Shown here: positions 18,436-21,068 of the stretch, one piece after another
Numbering within the stretch: the stretch's first letter is position 1
Layout: every line of letters starts with the position of its first letter
Made by a program: the position numbers and the translations under genes
Origin: Perkinsus chesapeaki
Lineage: Eukaryota; Perkinsozoa; Perkinsida; Perkinsidae
NCBI GenBank assembly: GCA_013115145.1
Contig: JAAPAO010000605.1
Location: 1 to 21,068, forward strand
Direction: 5' to 3'
DNA length: 21,068 nucleotides
Notes under the pieces: generated by a model
The model's database searches: none
Told to the model about the DNA's origin: nothing
What the model saw: only the letters and a program-made list of their open reading frames with translations

Positions 18436-21068
18436 TCAATCGCAATCACAGAGTGCCAGCGGATGGAGTTCACGACCAGCCATTCTTCTATGCCCAGTGC
18501 CGTAGCACGCACTCGGAGAGTTCCAGTACATACAGTACGAGCCGGGAATGAGGGAGTCACAGTAAGCGTCACCAGAACCACATCCATTAGGGTTCGCTGT
18601 AGAAGTGTCAGCATCGGGATTTGAAGTAGTAACGGTAGTGGTAGTCGTAGTAATCTTAGTCGACGTAGTCGTTACCGGCTCGGGATCCTCCGTTGAATCG
18701 GCAGTAGTTGACGATTCATCGCACGAGCACGTCACGAGTGGATGAAGTGATCGCCCGTTGGCCAAGAGCCTATGACCAGTACCAGAACATGCAGGCGGAG
18801 ACTGCCAGTACATACAGTACGATCCCTCGAACATAGAGTCACAGTAAGAGTCGCCTATCGGGCACGCGGAAGCACCACTCGATGAAGAGATAGTGACCGT
18901 GGTCGGAGCACTAGTAGTTGTTGTCACTGCGCTTGTAGCGATTGGGCTCGAAGAGACACCAGTCGTAGTCGCAGACTTTGTGGTACTACCGCTGGTCGCT
19001 CTCGTTGTAGAACTCGTTGTAGTTGTGTGAGCCTCGGAACTTGTAGTAGAGGCAGTGGTAGTAGCCTCAGGCGAAGAAGTTGCCGAGTCGGCAGTCGACG
19101 AGGATCCACTGCATGAACAGGTCACGAGCGGATGGAGCGATCGACCGTCTGCCAAGAGCCTATGACCAGTACCAGAGCACGCTGGCGGCGACTGCCAATA
19201 CATACAGTAGGATCCCTCGAACATGGAGTTACAATAGGAGTCACCTATGGGACATTCGGAAATTGCACTCGATGAAGAAGTAGATGTAGTGGTGATGCTT
19301 GTAGTTGTCGAGGTCGAAGGAGCTATGGTCGTCGTCATAACAGTTTCAGTGCTTGGAGTTGTCGTACTGCTAACAGTTACGGTACTCCCAAAGGTTGTTT
19401 CAGTGCTCGTACTACTAACAGTGCTCGTAGTAGTCGTGCTTATGGTAGGCCTGGTACTAGAGGTGGATGAACTGAAGCCAGTAGATGTAATAGTAGTGGA
19501 AGAGCTCGACGGGGCACCCGTGGGGGCCGTAGTGCTTGGCAAACCTCCATTGCAGTCGCATGGGACGTTGGTTCCATGGCAGGTGCTTGGAAGCTTCCAA
19601 TACATACAATACGAGTGAGGCTCGATAGTCTCACAGAATGCATCGGCTTCACGACAATCACTACCTGTAGAGCTGGATGGAGCATTCGAGGTATTTGCCG
19701 TGGTCGTAGAACTAGTTGTCACCGTACTACTCCTCGTGGTCGAGCTACCGGTAGTCGTCGTGGTAACTGTAGTATCTCTGGTTGTGGAGCTCGAGGAGGC
19801 AGTAGTAGTAGTTGCCGTAGTCGTACCTCTAGTCGTAGGGCTCGAGGGGACGGTAGTAGAGACCGTAGTACCTCCAGTTGTAGAGATTGAAGTAGCCGTG
19901 GTGGCAACCGTGGTGATTGGAGGAGTCGTATGGCAATCACACGCGACGTCGGTTCCATGGCAGGTACTTGGGATTTTCCAGTACATACAATAGGAGTGAG
20001 GCTCGACAGACTCGCAGAACCTGTCAGCCTCCCGACAGTCGCCACCTGTGGCCGTAGTGCTGGAAGCAGAACCAGAGGTATGTGCAGCTGTCGTAGCACT
20101 TGTTGCAAGTGTAGTGGTAGTCGTGATAGAGCTAGCAGTAGCACTTGTAGTGGCCGTAGTACCCCTTGTTGTAAAACTCGAAGAGACAGTGGCGGTCCGC
20201 GTAGTACCTCCAGTCGTAGTACTCGAAGAGGCAGTAGCGGTTTGCGTAGTGTCTTCAGTCGTAGAGCTCGAAGAGGCAGTAGTGCTAACGACAGTGCTGG
20301 GAGGAATCATATGGCAATCACATGCCACTTTAGTTCCATGACAAGTACTTGGGATCTTCCAATACATGCAATAAGAATGAGGCTCGATACTTTCGCAGAA
20401 AGCATCGGCTTGATCGCAGTCACCGCTTGTTACCGTAGTACTGGGAGAAGAAATGGAGGTATACGTAGTTGTTGTAACGCCAGTTGTCACCGTGCTACTC
20501 GTAGTAGCAGAACTCGAGGAAACAGTAGCAGTGGACGTGCTAGTAGTTGGCGAAACCGAGGAAGCAATAGATGTCATCACAGTTCCAGATGTGGAAGAGC
20601 CCGAAGCTGAAGTAGTAGTAGGCATAGTGGTGCTAGACTGAGATGTCAGAGGTTCGCTAGTTGCAGTCGTGGTGGTTCCAGTTGAAGAGCTCGAAGAAAC
20701 ACTCGTGGTAGTCGCCGTGCTCGAAGAGGCCATGTTGCAGTCACATGCGACGTTAGTTCCATGACACGTACTCGGAATCTTCCAGTACATACAATAGGAA
20801 TGAGGTGCGATCGACTCGCAGAATGCATTAGCTTCGCGGCAAGTATTCGTGCTACTGGCAGTAGTTGAACTTGTAGTAGTTGTGCTGCTGGCAATAGTTG
20901 AACTTGTAGTAGTCGTGCTGCTGGCAGTAGTTGAACTTGTAGTAGTCGTGCTACTGGCAGTAGTTGAACTTGTAGTAGTCGTGCTACTGGCAGTCGTTGA
21001 ACTTGTAGTAGTCGTGCTACTGGCAGTCGTTGAACTTGTAGTAGTCGTGCTACTGGCAGTCGTTGAAC
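18436..21068 (-). CDS. Thr/Ser-rich secreted or cell-wall protein with seven six-cysteine modules; N-terminus off the right edge
   Basis: One frame is open from the right edge to a TGA at 18438-18436, at least 877 codons without an intron. It alternates long Thr/Ser/Ala-rich stretches, likely O-glycosylated, with seven cysteine modules, roughly at 20841-20733, 20421-20311, 20041-19929, 19663-19552, 19254-19117, 18867-18718 and 18577-18436. The core is GSYCMYW or HSYCMYWK with spacing C-x6-C-x8-C-x8-C-x6-C-x-C. In the last three modules the fourth gap grows to about 18-19 residues by a GTGHR...LHPL insert. Modules 1-4 and 5-7 therefore form two subtypes. The protein ends straight after the last module, with no GPI-type hydrophobic tail. 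I do not recognise the module as a named family. A signal peptide would lie outside the window. Mucin-like architecture suggests the cell surface, wall or matrix. Confidence 0.85.
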   Translation of the reverse strand, partial: STTASSTTTTSSTTASSTTTTSSTTASSTTTTSSTTASSTTTTSSTTASSTTTTSSTIASSTTTTSSTTASSTNTCREANAFCESIAPHSYCMYWKIPSTCHGTNVACDCNMASSSTATTTSVSSSSSTGTTTTATSEPLTSQSSTTMPTTTSASGSSTSGTVMTSIASSVSPTTSTSTATVSSSSATTSSTVTTGVTTTTYTSISSPSTTVTSGDCDQADAFCESIEPHSYCMYWKIPSTCHGTKVACDCHMIPPSTVVSTTASSSSTTEDTTQTATASSSTTTGGTTRTATVSSSFTTRGTTATTSATASSITTTTTLATSATTAAHTSGSASSTTATGGDCREADRFCESVEPHSYCMYWKIPSTCHGTDVACDCHTTPPITTVATTATSISTTGGTTVSTTVPSSPTTRGTTTATTTTASSSSTTRDTTVTTTTTGSSTTRSSTVTTSSTTTANTSNAPSSSTGSDCREADAFCETIEPHSYCMYWKLPSTCHGTNVPCDCNGGLPSTTAPTGAPSSSSTTITSTGFSSSTSSTRPTISTTTTSTVSSTSTETTFGSTVTVSSTTTPSTETVMTTTIAPSTSTTTSITTTSTSSSSAISECPIGDSYCNSMFEGSYCMYWQSPPACSGTGHRLLADGRSLHPLVTCSCSGSSSTADSATSSPEATTTASTTSSEAHTTTTSSTTRATSGSTTKSATTTGVSSSPIATSAVTTTTSAPTTVTISSSSGASACPIGDSYCDSMFEGSYCMYWQSPPACSGTGHRLLANGRSLHPLVTCSCDESSTTADSTEDPEPVTTTSTKITTTTTTVTTSNPDADTSTANPNGCGSGDAYCDSLIPGSYCMYWNSPSACYGTGHRRMAGRELHPLALCDCD
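20848..21068. repeat. 33-bp minisatellite in the coding region
   Basis: gttgaac recurs exactly every 33 nt at 20864, 20897, 20930, 20963, 20996, 21029 and 21062, with few substitutions, and the array runs into the window edge. On the minus strand each unit encodes an 11-residue Thr/Ser/Ala repeat (TTASSTTTTSS). The unit is a multiple of three, so copy-number change keeps the frame. Units nearest the edge are the most alike. Confidence 0.95.

Noticed and set aside
19247-20641. Long Val/Leu- and Arg/Ser-rich plus-strand frames
   Set aside because: They are antisense readings of the Thr/Ser codon repeats of the minus-strand protein; low complexity in several frames at once is expected.
1-21068. 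CRISPR array, bacterial operon or phage
   Set aside because: No direct-repeat/spacer pattern, no ribosome-binding sites before frames, and clear spliceosomal introns.

Overview
The window is nuclear DNA from a eukaryote that builds a cilium or flagellum. The evidence is spliceosomal introns with GT/GC...AG ends, a sperm-tail PG-rich (SHIPPO) gene, a tubulin cofactor E gene, a NOM1/Sgd1 nucleolar gene, a tRNA-His with a pol III T-run, and non-LTR retrotransposon debris. Standard stop codons are used. A zoosporic fungus or zoosporic protist fits, but I cannot place it further from sequence alone. Splice models below were built by matching reading-frame phase by hand. Most introns are very short, with a sharp cluster at 40-48 nt.

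Layout: 1-355 (minus), 5' part of a tubulin cofactor E gene, AT-rich. 356-2729, no convincing gene, with an AT-rich block near 2090-2235. 2730-3147 (plus), a tentative small three-exon gene. 3148-4068, intergenic with a tRNA-like relic and a doubled TATAAAG. 4069-7870 (plus), NOM1/Sgd1 with 8 exons and a duplicated N-terminal module. 8068-9245 (minus, convergent), a 9-exon SHIPPO-repeat gene of 252 aa with a tRNA-His gene inside intron 7. 9246-12723, a palindrome-rich stretch carrying decayed minus-strand retroelement pieces (CCHC knuckle, RNase H-like piece, LINE tail). 12724-13616 (plus), a broken secreted esterase of the PHB-depolymerase/feruloyl-esterase type. 14043 to about 15056 (plus), an unidentified multi-exon gene. 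About 15414-18105 (minus), a many-exon gene starting with a probable BTB/POZ domain. 18436-21068 (minus, runs off the edge), a Thr/Ser-rich secreted or wall protein with seven six-cysteine modules and a 33-bp minisatellite.

Themes: TBCE and the SHIPPO protein both belong to microtubule and axoneme biology, although they are not neighbours. tRNA genes or tRNA-like pieces occur inside or against introns three times. The 9.5-13.7 kb stretch holds an unusual density of perfect short inverted repeats, many as triplets (X, X', X), some of them inside the broken esterase gene.
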